Positions 16,053 through 24,703 of a stretch of DNA of 64,000 nucleotides are shown piece by piece (the stretch's first letter is position 1; the number at the start of each line of letters is the position of its first letter). The notes below the pieces were generated by a model. The model was not told the origin of the DNA. It was given only the letters and a program-made list of their open reading frames with translations, and did not search any database. Source of the stretch: Aquibium pacificus (lineage in GTDB: Bacteria; Pseudomonadota; Alphaproteobacteria; Rhizobiales; Rhizobiaceae). Position numbers and translations under genes: made by a program. The DNA is taken from assembly GCF_040839445.1 (NCBI RefSeq), contig NZ_JBDPGJ010000004.1:738807-802806 (forward strand), written 5' to 3'.

Positions 16053-16472
16053 ATGGAACCGACGATCTACCTCTTCTTCAACGGCAACTGCCTGGAGGCG
16101 ATGACCCACTATGCCGAGACGCTCGGCGGGGAGATCACCGGCGTCTTCAAGAACGGCGACGCGCCGGTCGCCGAGGACCGAATGCCAGGCGGCGACGACC
16201 TCGTCATGAACATGGCAATGAAGCTCGGCAACGCCATGATCATGGCGTCCGACGCGCCGGGGCAGTGGTATTCCAAGCCTCAGGGTTTCTCCGTCTCGAT
16301 CGCGCCCGCCTCGATCGCGGAGTTCGACCGGATATTTTCCGCGCTTTCGAGCGACGCGCAGTCGATCTCGATGGCCCCCGGCGAAACCTTCTGGGCCGAG
16401 CGGTTCACCACCTTCACCGATCGGTTCGGCACCCCGTGGATGCTGAACTACACCGGCTCGAAGGCAGTCTGA
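16053..16472 (+). CDS. VOC-family (PhnB-like) protein
   Basis: The protein is 139 aa. It begins MEPTIYLFFNGNCLEAMTHYAETLGGEITGVF, the PhnB-type beta-alpha-beta-beta-beta unit, and ends with FTDRFGTPWMLNYTG, the typical closing motif. The ATG at 16053 has GGAGGA 8 nt upstream; a longer frame reading back into the SRPBCC gene is a shadow. VOC proteins include dioxygenases, isomerases and resistance proteins; this one is probably a binding protein or isomerase of unknown substrate. Confidence 0.88.
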   Translation: MEPTIYLFFNGNCLEAMTHYAETLGGEITGVFKNGDAPVAEDRMPGGDDLVMNMAMKLGNAMIMASDAPGQWYSKPQGFSVSIAPASIAEFDRIFSALSSDAQSISMAPGETFWAERFTTFTDRFGTPWMLNYTGSKAV

Positions 16473-16484
16473 GGAGGATCCGTC

Positions 16485-16958
16485 ATGCAGACCATTCCCA
16501 AGGTGCGCACCTGCCTCTGGTTCGACGACCAGGCGCTGCCGGCGGCCGAGTTCTACTGCTCGCTCATCCCTGACAGCCGCATCGACAATGTCGGGCACTA
16601 TCCCGAGGGGAACGGGATGGCCGAACCCGGAAAGGTGCTGATCGTGGAGTTCACGCTGGCCGGCACGCCCTACCAGGGCCTCAACGGCGGCACCCACTTC
16701 AAGCTCGACGAGGCGGTCTCGGTCTCGGTGAGTACCGAGGACCAGGCCGAGACAGATCGGCTGTGGGAGGCCCTGATCGCCGATGGCGGCGAGGAGAGCC
16801 AATGCGGCTGGCTGAAGGACCGCTTCGGCCTGTCCTGGCAGATCGTGCCGAAACGTTCGGTCGAACTTCTGTCCGGCCCGAAGGCGGCGCAGGTCTGGCC
16901 CGCGCTTATGCAGATGCGGAAGATCGACATCGCGGCGCTGGAAGCGGCCGCAAGCTGA
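16485..16958 (+). CDS. VOC-family (PhnB-like, 3-demethylubiquinone methyltransferase-related) protein
   Basis: The protein is 157 aa. IPKVRTCLWFDDQALPAAEFYCSLIPDSRI at the start, FTLAGTPYQGLNGG in the middle and CGWLKDRFGLSWQIVPK at the end match the family often labelled 3-demethylubiquinone-9 3-methyltransferase, although these proteins have no SAM-binding fold. It follows the first VOC gene after 12 bp. The two are related but not recent duplicates. Confidence 0.88.
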   Translation: MQTIPKVRTCLWFDDQALPAAEFYCSLIPDSRIDNVGHYPEGNGMAEPGKVLIVEFTLAGTPYQGLNGGTHFKLDEAVSVSVSTEDQAETDRLWEALIADGGEESQCGWLKDRFGLSWQIVPKRSVELLSGPKAAQVWPALMQMRKIDIAALEAAAS

Positions 16959-16971
16959 GGGAGGAATAACG

Positions 16972-17337
16972 ATGTCCTATTTCGACGGGTTCGTAATCGC
17001 GGTGCCCACCGCAGGAAAGCAGCAGTTCATCGACCACGCGACGGCTATCGACCCGATATTCAAGGAACTGGGCGCGATCCGCGTCGTCGAATGCTGGGGC
17101 GACGACGTCCCGGACGGCAAGGTGACGGATTTCCGCAGGTCCGTGCAGGCGAAGGAGGACGAGACCGTTGCCTTCTCCTTCGTCGAATGGCCCGACAAGA
17201 CGACCCGCGATGCAGGCATGAAGCGGCTGTCGGAGATGATGAAGACCGACGAGCGGATGGACCCTGAAAAGAATCCCGTTCCCTTCGACGGCAAGCGCAT
17301 GATCTTCGGCGGCTTCGCGGCCGTCGTCGACATTTGA
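16972..17337 (+). CDS. DUF1428-family protein
   Basis: The protein is 121 aa. YFDGFVIAVPTAGKQQFIDHA, RVVECWGDDVPDGKVTDF and DGKRMIFGGFAAVVD are diagnostic of DUF1428, small dimeric alpha-beta-barrel proteins of unknown role. It is the last gene of the TetR-led operon (GGAGGA lies shortly before the start) and converges on the lipid-kinase gene. Confidence 0.9.
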   Translation: MSYFDGFVIAVPTAGKQQFIDHATAIDPIFKELGAIRVVECWGDDVPDGKVTDFRRSVQAKEDETVAFSFVEWPDKTTRDAGMKRLSEMMKTDERMDPEKNPVPFDGKRMIFGGFAAVVDI

Positions 17338-17378
17338 GAAAAGACGCGTCCCTCGTCCTTACAAGGCGGGGGAACGCC

Positions 17379-18269
17379 TCAGGGCACGTATACCTCGACC
17401 GCGCCGGGATGCACCATGAAGTGTGCCGGCGTGGAGGTGACGATCTCGCCATCGGTGTTGACCGGCCGCGGGCGTTTGGTCGCGATGTCGAACTGCGTGC
17501 TCTTGGCAGTGCGCACCTCGTTCCACAATCCGTGGCGGCCCGAGCGGAAGGAGCGCAGCATCATCGCGAGCTTCCACACGTTCGAAACCTCGAGGCTGTA
17601 GAGATCGAGATTGCCGTCGTCGATCGAGGCCTCTTCCTGCACCACGTTGCCGCCGCCGTAGTGGCGGCCGTTGCCGACGGCGATCTGGTAGGTGTTCACC
17701 TCGGTGGTGACGCCCTTTTCGGTAATCGTGGCGTGGAAGGGGCGCGCGCGCGACAGCACGCGCAGGGCCGCGACAGCATAGCCGAGACGGCCCCAGCGGC
17801 GCTTCAGGCCCGCGTCGAGCTTGCGCGCGAGATCGGAGGAGAGCCCGATGCTCGCCACGTTGAAGAACGCGTGGCCGTTGACCGAGCCGACGTCTATGCG
17901 CCGCGTCTTGCCGGCCACGATCAGGTCCGCCGCCTCGTCGAACTCCATCGGTATTTCCAGCGTGCGGGCGAGGTCGTTGGCGGTGCCCATCGGGATGATG
18001 CCGAGCGGCAGGCCGCTCTCCACCACCGCCATGGCCCCCGACGCAACGGTGCCGTCGCCGCCGCACAGGACGATCAGGTCGGCGGTCTCGCGCAGGCGCA
18101 CGATGTCGCGCGCGATCTCGGGCAGGGCCGAAAAATGCTCGACCGTGACGGACATGCCGCCGGCGGCGAGCCGCTCGACCACCTTGCCGACGCCGTCGCG
18201 ACCGCGCCGGGCGTTGGGATTGAAGAGGAGCAGCGCTCGCCTCTTACGGGGATTTTGGGGTTCTGGCAT
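17379..18269 (-). CDS. Diacylglycerol/lipid kinase family protein (YegS/BmrU-like)
   Basis: The protein is 296 aa. LLLFNPNARRGRDG, the nucleotide-binding GGDGTVASGAMAVV and IIPMGTANDLARTL are the signature motifs of DAGK catalytic domains; GSVNGHAFFNVASIGLSSDL opens the C-terminal beta-sandwich. It would phosphorylate a lipid alcohol such as diacylglycerol at the inner membrane face. The gene lies downstream of the putative small RNA on the same strand, but the sRNA terminator separates them. Confidence 0.9.
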   Translation of the reverse strand: MPEPQNPRKRRALLLFNPNARRGRDGVGKVVERLAAGGMSVTVEHFSALPEIARDIVRLRETADLIVLCGGDGTVASGAMAVVESGLPLGIIPMGTANDLARTLEIPMEFDEAADLIVAGKTRRIDVGSVNGHAFFNVASIGLSSDLARKLDAGLKRRWGRLGYAVAALRVLSRARPFHATITEKGVTTEVNTYQIAVGNGRHYGGGNVVQEEASIDDGNLDLYSLEVSNVWKLAMMLRSFRSGRHGLWNEVRTAKSTQFDIATKRPRPVNTDGEIVTSTPAHFMVHPGAVEVYVP

Positions 18270-18287
18270 CCGTCGTCAGATAGGTGC

Positions 18288-18395
18288 GGAAAAGAAAATG
18301 GCCACCGTGGTGGAGGGGGATACCACGGTGGCCGTACTATAAGCTTGCGGCAGCCCGGAGAGGGGGGATTAGGCTGCCGCCTGTTCGGTGAGGCG
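18288..18395 (-). ncRNA. Putative trans-acting small RNA with two C-rich-loop hairpins
   Basis: Read on the minus strand, the first stem (18380-18347) is GCGGCAGCC with its complement and has a loop containing CCCCCC and CTCC. The second stem (18333-18300) is a perfect 12-bp pair, GGCCACCGTGGT, with loop ATCCCCCTCC, followed at once by ATTTTCTTTTCC, a plausible intrinsic terminator. C-rich loops that can pair with Shine-Dalgarno sequences are the mark of the rhizobial alpha-r14 (NfeR1/Smr14C2) group and similar sRNAs. The family name is from memory. The 5' end is not defined; the extent given is minimal. Confidence 0.55.
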
Positions 18396-18597
18396 GGGGA
18401 CGGGCCTTGAACCGAACTTCGGAAAAAACTTCCGATGACCAGAAAATGGTTTTTGAAAATGGCGAATCAAGGGCACGAAGATTACAAGTTCGTAACGAAC
18501 GCGTGATCCGCGAGGCCGTGCATCCTATGGCAGGAGGCCGTCCCCACGTGCGGATTCGCGTGGATTTCGGGCAAGAGGCAGGCTATCCCTCTCAGCC

Positions 18598-21549
18598 ATG
18601 AAAAAGGGTGATCACCTCTTCCTCGTCGACGGGTCCGGATACATCTTCCGCGCTTATCACGCGCTTCCGCCTCTGACGCGCAAGTCCGACGGTCTTCCCG
18701 TCGGCGCGGTGGCCGGCTTCTGCAACATGCTGTGGAAGCTGGTGCAGGACGCGCGCAACACCGATGTCGGCGTGGTGCCGACGCATTTCGCGGTCATCTT
18801 CGACTATTCGGCGAAGACCTTCCGCAACACGATGTACCCCGAATACAAGGCCAACCGATCGGCGCCGCCGGATGACCTGATCCCTCAGTTCGGCCTCATC
18901 CGCCAGGCGACGCGCGCCTTCGACCTGCCGTGCCTGGAAATCGAAGGCTATGAGGCCGATGACTTGATCGCCACCTATGCCCGGCTCGCCTGCGAGGCTG
19001 GCGGTGACACCACCATCATCTCCTCCGACAAGGATCTGATGCAGCTCGTCGGGCCGACGGTCTCGATGTACGACCCGATGAAGGACCGCGAGATCAAGGT
19101 CGCGGAGGTCATCGAGAAATGGGGCGTGCCGCCCGAGAAGATGATCGACCTGCAGGCGCTGACGGGCGATTCCATCGACAACGTTCCGGGCGTCCCCGGC
19201 ATCGGGCCGAAAACCGCCGCGCAGCTCCTGGAACAGTTCGGCGATCTCGATACGCTGCTCGCGCGCGCCTCCGAGATCAAGCAGAACAAGCGCCGCGAAT
19301 CGATCATCGAGCATGCCGAGAAGGCGCGCATCTCGCGCGAACTCGTGCGGCTGAAGGACGACGTACCGCTCGTCGAAGGCCTGGACGACCTCGTGCTGCA
19401 GCCGCCCAACGGACCGAAGCTGATCGGCTTCCTGAAGGCGATGGAGTTTTCCACGCTGACACGGCGCGTCGCCGAGGCGACGGGAGCGGACGCGGCCGCC
19501 ATCGAGGCGGCACCGGTTGATGTCGAGTTCGACGGCAAGGCGCACGGGCCGGACCTCGACGAAGGGGATGCGGCGCAGCCGGCGCCGGCCGGCCCCGCGG
19601 GCGAGGCCGCCTCTGGCCCGCAGGCGATGACGCCCGCCGCGCTGGTGACGGCGCGCGCCGAGGCGGCCGCGGCCAACCGGATCGACCGCACCGCCTATGT
19701 GACGATCCGCGATCTGGCGACCCTCGAGGCGTGGCTGGCGGATGCGCGCGAGACCGGCATCCTGTCGATCGATACCGAGACCACGTCGCTTTTCCCGATG
19801 GAGGCGGAACTCGTCGGCTTCTCGATCGCCACGCGTCCGGGCAAGGCGGCCTACGTTCCGCTCTCCCATCGCAACGGCAAGGGCGACCTGCTCGGCGGCG
19901 GCGAACTGATCGAGGGGCAGATCCCGTTCCACGACGCGCTCGCGGCGCTGAAGCCCGTGCTCGCCGACCGCTCGGTGCTCAAGATCGGCCAGAACATCAA
20001 GTACGACTGGGTGCTGCTTTATCGCCTCGGCCTGCCGATGGCACCGCTCGACGACACCATGCTGATCTCCTACGTGCTCGACGGCGGCTCATCCAGCGGC
20101 AACACCGGCGGCCACGGCATGGACAAGCTCTCGGAGCGCTGGCTTGGCCACATCCCGATCCCCTACAAGGACGTGGCGGGCTCGGGGAAGTCGCAGGTCA
20201 CGTTCGACATGGTCGACATCGACCGGGCCACCGCCTACGCCGCCGAGGATGCCGACGTTGCGCTGCGGCTCTGGCAGGTGCTGAAGCCCCGGCTCGTCGC
20301 CGACGGGCTGACGGCGGTCTACGAGCGGCTGGAGCGGCCGCTGATCGACGTGATCGGACGAATGGAGCGCCGCGGCATCGCCGTCGATCGGCAGATCCTG
20401 TCGCGCCTCTCGGGCGATTTCGCGCAGTCGGCGGCAGCCCTCGAGGACGAGATCTACCGGCTCGCTGGCGAGCGCTTCAACATCGGCTCGCCCAAGCAAC
20501 TGGGCGACATCCTGTTCGGCAGGATGGGCTTCGCCGGCGCCACCAAGACGGCGACCGGGCAATGGTCCACCTCGGCGCGCATTCTCGAAGACCTCGCCGC
20601 GGAGGGCCACGAACTGCCGCGCAAGATCGTCGACTGGCGCCAGCTGACCAAGCTGAAATCCACGTACACAGACGCGCTGCCCGGCTACATCAACCGGGAT
20701 ACCAAGCGCGTCCACACCTGCTATTCGATGGCTTCGACGTCGACCGGCCGGCTCTCCTCGTCGGAACCCAACCTGCAGAACATCCCGATCCGCACGGTGG
20801 AAGGCCGCAAGATCCGCACCGCCTTCGTCGCCGAGCCCGGCCACAAGCTGATATCGGCCGACTACAGCCAGATCGAGCTGCGCGTGCTCGCACACGTCGC
20901 CGACATCCCCCAACTGCGGCAGGCCTTCGCCGATGGCATCGACATCCATGCCATGACGGCGTCCGAGATGTTCTCGGTGCCGGTGGAGGGCATGCCGCCG
21001 GAGGTGCGCCGACGCGCCAAGGCGATCAATTTCGGCATCATTTACGGTATCTCGGCCTTCGGGCTGGCCAACCAGCTCTCGATCCCGCGCGAGGAGGCGG
21101 GTGCCTACATCCGCAAGTATTTCCAGCGCTTTCCCGGCATCCGCGATTACATGGACGCCACCAAGGCGACGGCGCGCGACAAGGGCTTCGTCGAGACCAT
21201 CTTCGGCCGCCGCGCGCACTATCCCGAGATTCGCTCGTCCAACCCGCAGGTGCGCGCCTTCAACGAGCGCGCCGCGATCAACGCGCCGATCCAGGGCTCG
21301 GCCGCCGACATCATCCGCCGCGCCATGGTCAGGATCGAGGATGCGCTCGCCGATGCCGGGCTCGACGATGTCGAGATGCTGCTCCAGGTGCATGACGAAC
21401 TGATCTTCGAGGCGCCGGAAAGCCGGGTGGAAAAGGCGATCCCTGTCATCCGTCAGGTCATGGAGCACGCCGCCATGCCCGCCGTCTCCATGCGCGTCCC
21501 GCTCCACGTCGACGCTCGCGCCGCGGACAACTGGGACGAGGCGCACTGA
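18598..21549 (+). CDS. polA: DNA polymerase I
   Basis: The protein is 983 aa and complete. The N-terminal 5'-3' nuclease domain has LVDGSGYIFRAYHALPPL, YKANRSAPPDDL, IISSDKDLMQLVG and the H3TH motif VPGVPGIGPKTAAQLL. The 3'-5' exonuclease domain is intact, with SIDTETTSLF and a later Asp in YAAEDADVALRLWQ. Polymerase motifs are A (ISADYSQIELRVLAH), B (RRRAKAINFGIIYGIS) and C (LLQVHDELIFEAP). It fills gaps and removes RNA primers in repair and lagging-strand synthesis. A linker rich in Ala/Pro at residues 300-350 separates the nuclease domains. Confidence 0.98.
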   Translation: MKKGDHLFLVDGSGYIFRAYHALPPLTRKSDGLPVGAVAGFCNMLWKLVQDARNTDVGVVPTHFAVIFDYSAKTFRNTMYPEYKANRSAPPDDLIPQFGLIRQATRAFDLPCLEIEGYEADDLIATYARLACEAGGDTTIISSDKDLMQLVGPTVSMYDPMKDREIKVAEVIEKWGVPPEKMIDLQALTGDSIDNVPGVPGIGPKTAAQLLEQFGDLDTLLARASEIKQNKRRESIIEHAEKARISRELVRLKDDVPLVEGLDDLVLQPPNGPKLIGFLKAMEFSTLTRRVAEATGADAAAIEAAPVDVEFDGKAHGPDLDEGDAAQPAPAGPAGEAASGPQAMTPAALVTARAEAAAANRIDRTAYVTIRDLATLEAWLADARETGILSIDTETTSLFPMEAELVGFSIATRPGKAAYVPLSHRNGKGDLLGGGELIEGQIPFHDALAALKPVLADRSVLKIGQNIKYDWVLLYRLGLPMAPLDDTMLISYVLDGGSSSGNTGGHGMDKLSERWLGHIPIPYKDVAGSGKSQVTFDMVDIDRATAYAAEDADVALRLWQVLKPRLVADGLTAVYERLERPLIDVIGRMERRGIAVDRQILSRLSGDFAQSAAALEDEIYRLAGERFNIGSPKQLGDILFGRMGFAGATKTATGQWSTSARILEDLAAEGHELPRKIVDWRQLTKLKSTYTDALPGYINRDTKRVHTCYSMASTSTGRLSSSEPNLQNIPIRTVEGRKIRTAFVAEPGHKLISADYSQIELRVLAHVADIPQLRQAFADGIDIHAMTASEMFSVPVEGMPPEVRRRAKAINFGIIYGISAFGLANQLSIPREEAGAYIRKYFQRFPGIRDYMDATKATARDKGFVETIFGRRAHYPEIRSSNPQVRAFNERAAINAPIQGSAADIIRRAMVRIEDALADAGLDDVEMLLQVHDELIFEAPESRVEKAIPVIRQVMEHAAMPAVSMRVPLHVDARAADNWDEAH

Positions 21550-21580
21550 AGATCGCCAGAACCACCGCGCCAGGCGGAGG

Positions 21581-22384
21581 TCAGATCTCCAGAACGAGCG
21601 GGCAATGGTCCGAGACGACAGGGTCCCGTACCACCTCGAACGAGACCGGCTCGGTCAGGCCGTCGACCAGCATGTAGTCGGCGAACCGGCCTGGCTTGCC
21701 ATAGTGCGCGGTGCGGGTGCTCGTGAAGCCGCGCGTGGTCACCAGATCGGTCAGGCCGATCCCGGCCAGGATTTGGAAAGTCTCGCTCTCCGGCTCGACG
21801 TTGAAGTCCCCGCACACGACCAGCCGGTCGCCGTCGTCGGCGATCCGCACGGCGATCTCCGCCAGCCTCCGGGCCTGTTCGATGCGCTCGGGCGTGTCCG
21901 ACTTGCCCGCCGCGACGTCCCGCAAGCCATGCGTGTGGACGACCGCGACTGCGCGATCCCTCGCGTAGTCATGGACGCGCACGGCGTGGGCGTTGCGCGA
22001 GCGGGGGTGGTCGCCATACCCGTCTGGGGAGAAGCCCTTGTGCACGAACGCCTGGATCTGCCCGATCACGGGAAAGGAGTTGCGCACGAAGGTCGCCAGC
22101 CCCCATTGCGAAGGCACCACTTCCTCGCCGTCCCAAAGCACCCCTTGCGCGGCCGGGCAGAAGGTGGCGGCATGATCCGGCAGCGCCGCGGCGACGTCGC
22201 GGAAGAAGTTCGCCCGCTGCGGCAGGATGTGGTCGCCGTCGCGGTATTCCAGCCACGCCTCTGCGCTGGCAGGCGTGTGCACGACCTCCTGGAGGCACAG
22301 CACGTCCGGCGAGGCTTCCGCGACGTAGGCGACGAGGCTGTCGTGCAGTTTGCCGCCCCAGCCGTTGAGGCACATGATACGCAT
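21581..22384 (-). CDS. Endonuclease/exonuclease/phosphatase (EEP) family hydrolase
   Basis: The protein is 267 aa. MRIMCLNGWGGKLHDSLVAYVAEASPDVLCLQEVVHTP supplies the conserved Asn and the metal-binding Glu of the EEP fold. VCGDFNVEPES gives the Asp-x-Asn pair, and VSDHCPLVLEI at the C-terminus gives the catalytic Asp-His. There is no signal peptide. The fold covers nucleases, sphingomyelinases and inositol phosphatases; the substrate cannot be chosen from sequence. It converges on polA. Confidence 0.85.
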   Translation of the reverse strand: MRIMCLNGWGGKLHDSLVAYVAEASPDVLCLQEVVHTPASAEAWLEYRDGDHILPQRANFFRDVAAALPDHAATFCPAAQGVLWDGEEVVPSQWGLATFVRNSFPVIGQIQAFVHKGFSPDGYGDHPRSRNAHAVRVHDYARDRAVAVVHTHGLRDVAAGKSDTPERIEQARRLAEIAVRIADDGDRLVVCGDFNVEPESETFQILAGIGLTDLVTTRGFTSTRTAHYGKPGRFADYMLVDGLTEPVSFEVVRDPVVSDHCPLVLEI

Positions 22385-22465
22385 TTCAGCCCCTATTCCC
22401 GGCGGGACGCCGCGACGCTACGTCGTGAAAAGACCGACGATCACCGCCGGTCGCTCGTGGAAAGC

Positions 22466-22870
22466 TCAGCCGGCCGCCGCGGCGCAGTCCCGGCACAGGC
22501 CGCGGAATTCGATGACGGCCTTCGCGGGCCGGAACCCGCTCTCGCCGATCCAGCTTTCCAGCCGCTCGCCCACGACCGGGTCGGCGAACTCGGCCACGCT
22601 CCCGCAATTCTCGCAGATGGCGAAGGCGGTCATGCCGTCGGCATGGGTGTGGCTGTCGGTGCAGGCCACGAAGGAATTGAGGCTTTCCAGCCTGTGCACA
22701 AGCCCGGCCTTCATCAGTCGGTCGAGCGCCCGATAGACCTGGAGCGGCGCCCGAAATCCCTGCTCGCGCAATTCGTCGAGCAGCGCATACGCGCTGAGCG
22801 GGCCTGAGGATTTTTCCAGGCGTTCGAGCACGAGTTGCTGGTTTCGAGTGAGTTCGGCCCTGGCTTCCAT
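22466..22870 (-). CDS. zur: Fur-family zinc uptake regulator (Zur-like)
   Basis: The protein is 134 aa. LTRNQQLVLERLEKSSGPLSAYALLDELREQGFRAPLQVYRALDRLMKAGLVHRLES is the Fur-type winged helix. The C-terminal dimerisation domain carries two CxxC pairs (AICENCGSV and LCRDCAAAAG) for structural zinc, plus the His-rich SHTHADG. The lack of a Fur-type iron HHH motif and the resemblance to rhizobial Zur point to zinc-responsive repression of zinc import. I chose the ATG at 22870 because AGGA lies 6 nt upstream. A long upstream extension in frame has no homologous character. Confidence 0.82.
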   Translation of the reverse strand: MEARAELTRNQQLVLERLEKSSGPLSAYALLDELREQGFRAPLQVYRALDRLMKAGLVHRLESLNSFVACTDSHTHADGMTAFAICENCGSVAEFADPVVGERLESWIGESGFRPAKAVIEFRGLCRDCAAAAG

Positions 22871-23110
22871 TGCCATTCCTGATCGATCGCGGGGCGGCCG
22901 CGATGGCCGCCGAGGCTTCATATCGGTGTCCTGTTCCTTGTGCGCCAGCCTTTTTCGCGCCGCAAGAGGTTGGCGGGATTGGATTTGAACAATGGGCCGG
23001 ATGCGGCCGGACCGGCCCGCGCGGCCATCGCAGGTTGCAGGGTTAACAGTTCCGAAAGAGCCGGACGGTATTTTTAATGATCGGACAGGCCCGGGAGATA
23101 TGGGGACAGG

Positions 23111-24559
23111 ATGAACATCGCGCAGTTCCGAATGGAGCCAGAGACGGCCGTTCCGGCGCCGGTGGAGACGAACATCTCCGATATCGGCCCGCGCGCCAGC
23201 CGTCTGGGTATCGAGATTGCCGGCATCGTCGGGCTGGTGGAAGACCTCGTGAAGCTCGGCGCCGAACAGCAGGCGAGCGCCCGTGCGGTCGTGGCCTCCG
23301 CACGGGAGACGAGCGAGACAAACCGCATGCTCGCGTCCTCGATGGCGCAGGTTCGCGAGTCGGCCGAGGAAACGCGCAGCGTGCTGGGCGAGAGCGCCGA
23401 CAAGGTGGCCCATACCTTGGCGGCCTCGGTCGAAAAGCTGCAGACGCTGAGCAATGGCGTCCTCAGCCTGACGGAGACGCTCGACAAGGTCTCGCAAACC
23501 ATCAAGTCGGTGAGTTCGGCCAGCGCCTCGATCAACGAGATTGCGCGCGAGACGCAGCTCGTGGCGCTGAATGCCAGCATCGAGGCGGCGCGCCTGGGCG
23601 ACGCGGGCAAGGGTTTTGCCGTCATCGGCGCTGCCGTGAAGGCGCTTGCCGACCAGATCGGGGTGTTCGCCAAGCAGAACGAGGTGAGCCTGCGGTCGCT
23701 CGAAGGCACGCTGGGACAGCTGACGGCGGAAGCCAAGCAGAATACCTCAACGGCCGAGGCGGCGATGGAAGCGTCGGGCCAGGCGGCCGAGACCACGCGC
23801 ACGATCCAGTCGCTGGTGACCACCGTGGGCAAACTCACCGACGGCATCGTCGGCATGGCCGATCCGGTCCAGCGCAATGTTGCCAGCAACGAACGCGTGC
23901 GGGACGAACTCAGAAAGTTCGTCGCCATGTCCAGGACGTGTCACGATAAGCTCGATTCGGCCGGCGAGAGTTCGGAGGCCATCCTGGACATCTCGGAAAA
24001 CTTCATCCTGTTCATCGCCGAAAGCGGCATCGAGACGCCGGACAGCTTCTTCATCGAACTGGCGCGAAACACCGCCACCGACGTCTCGGCGCTGTTCGAG
24101 CAGGCGGTCGACGATGGCGCGATCAGCCTCGCCGACCTGTTCGACGAGAACTACCAGCCGGTTCCCGAGAGCGATCCCCAGCAGGTACTGACGCGCTTCA
24201 CCGCCTTCACGGACAGGGTATTGCCGGAGATTCAGGAGCCGATCCTGAAGCTCAGCGACCGCATCGTGTTCTGTGCCGCGGTGGACCGCAACGGCTACCT
24301 GCCGACGCACAATCTGGTCTACTCCAAGCCGCAAGGCGCCGATCCGGTCTGGAACGCCGCCAACTGCCGCAACCACCGCATCTTCAGCGACCGCACTGGT
24401 CTCGGTGCCGGCCGCAACACGCGCCCGTTCCTGCTCCAGACCTACCGGCGCGACATGGGCGGCGGCAGCTTCGTGCTGATGAAGGACATCTCCGCCCCGA
24501 TCTACGTGAAGGGCCGCCACTGGGGCGGCTTTCGCATGGGCTACAAGCCCGAGACCTGA
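23111..24559 (+). CDS. Soluble methyl-accepting chemotaxis-like protein
   Basis: The protein is 482 aa with no transmembrane segment. Residues of about 30-270 form a long coiled-coil with the MCP hairpin tip ARETQLVALNASIEAARLGDAGKGFAVIGAAVKALADQ, which binds CheA/CheW. The C-terminal part (from about residue 340) ends in NGYLPTHNLVYSKPQ, RTGLGAGRNTRPFLLQTYRRDMGGG and GRHWGGFRMGY, a pattern seen at the C-terminus of several alphaproteobacterial MCP-like proteins and resembling a PAS/Cache-type sensor. It is probably a cytoplasmic receptor. No che genes are nearby. Confidence 0.85.
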   Translation: MNIAQFRMEPETAVPAPVETNISDIGPRASRLGIEIAGIVGLVEDLVKLGAEQQASARAVVASARETSETNRMLASSMAQVRESAEETRSVLGESADKVAHTLAASVEKLQTLSNGVLSLTETLDKVSQTIKSVSSASASINEIARETQLVALNASIEAARLGDAGKGFAVIGAAVKALADQIGVFAKQNEVSLRSLEGTLGQLTAEAKQNTSTAEAAMEASGQAAETTRTIQSLVTTVGKLTDGIVGMADPVQRNVASNERVRDELRKFVAMSRTCHDKLDSAGESSEAILDISENFILFIAESGIETPDSFFIELARNTATDVSALFEQAVDDGAISLADLFDENYQPVPESDPQQVLTRFTAFTDRVLPEIQEPILKLSDRIVFCAAVDRNGYLPTHNLVYSKPQGADPVWNAANCRNHRIFSDRTGLGAGRNTRPFLLQTYRRDMGGGSFVLMKDISAPIYVKGRHWGGFRMGYKPET

Positions 24560-24703
24560 GCCGCGCGCAGCGGCGGACCCTCTCACGGCTCCGCCCGGTG
24601 GCCGCCGTCGAACTGGTGGCTTGACCTCGCGTCCAAAAATCAGCCCCAATCCTGCGGGAACACTGTGACGTTGGGGCAGGTGCAGGGCTTGGGAGCTTCA
24701 GGG

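Noticed and set aside
24665..24703. Start of the caspase-fold gene at the first ATG (24665)
   Set aside because: The 13 extra residues spoil the signal-peptide layout; MERRFSGRR at 24704 gives a standard positively charged n-region.
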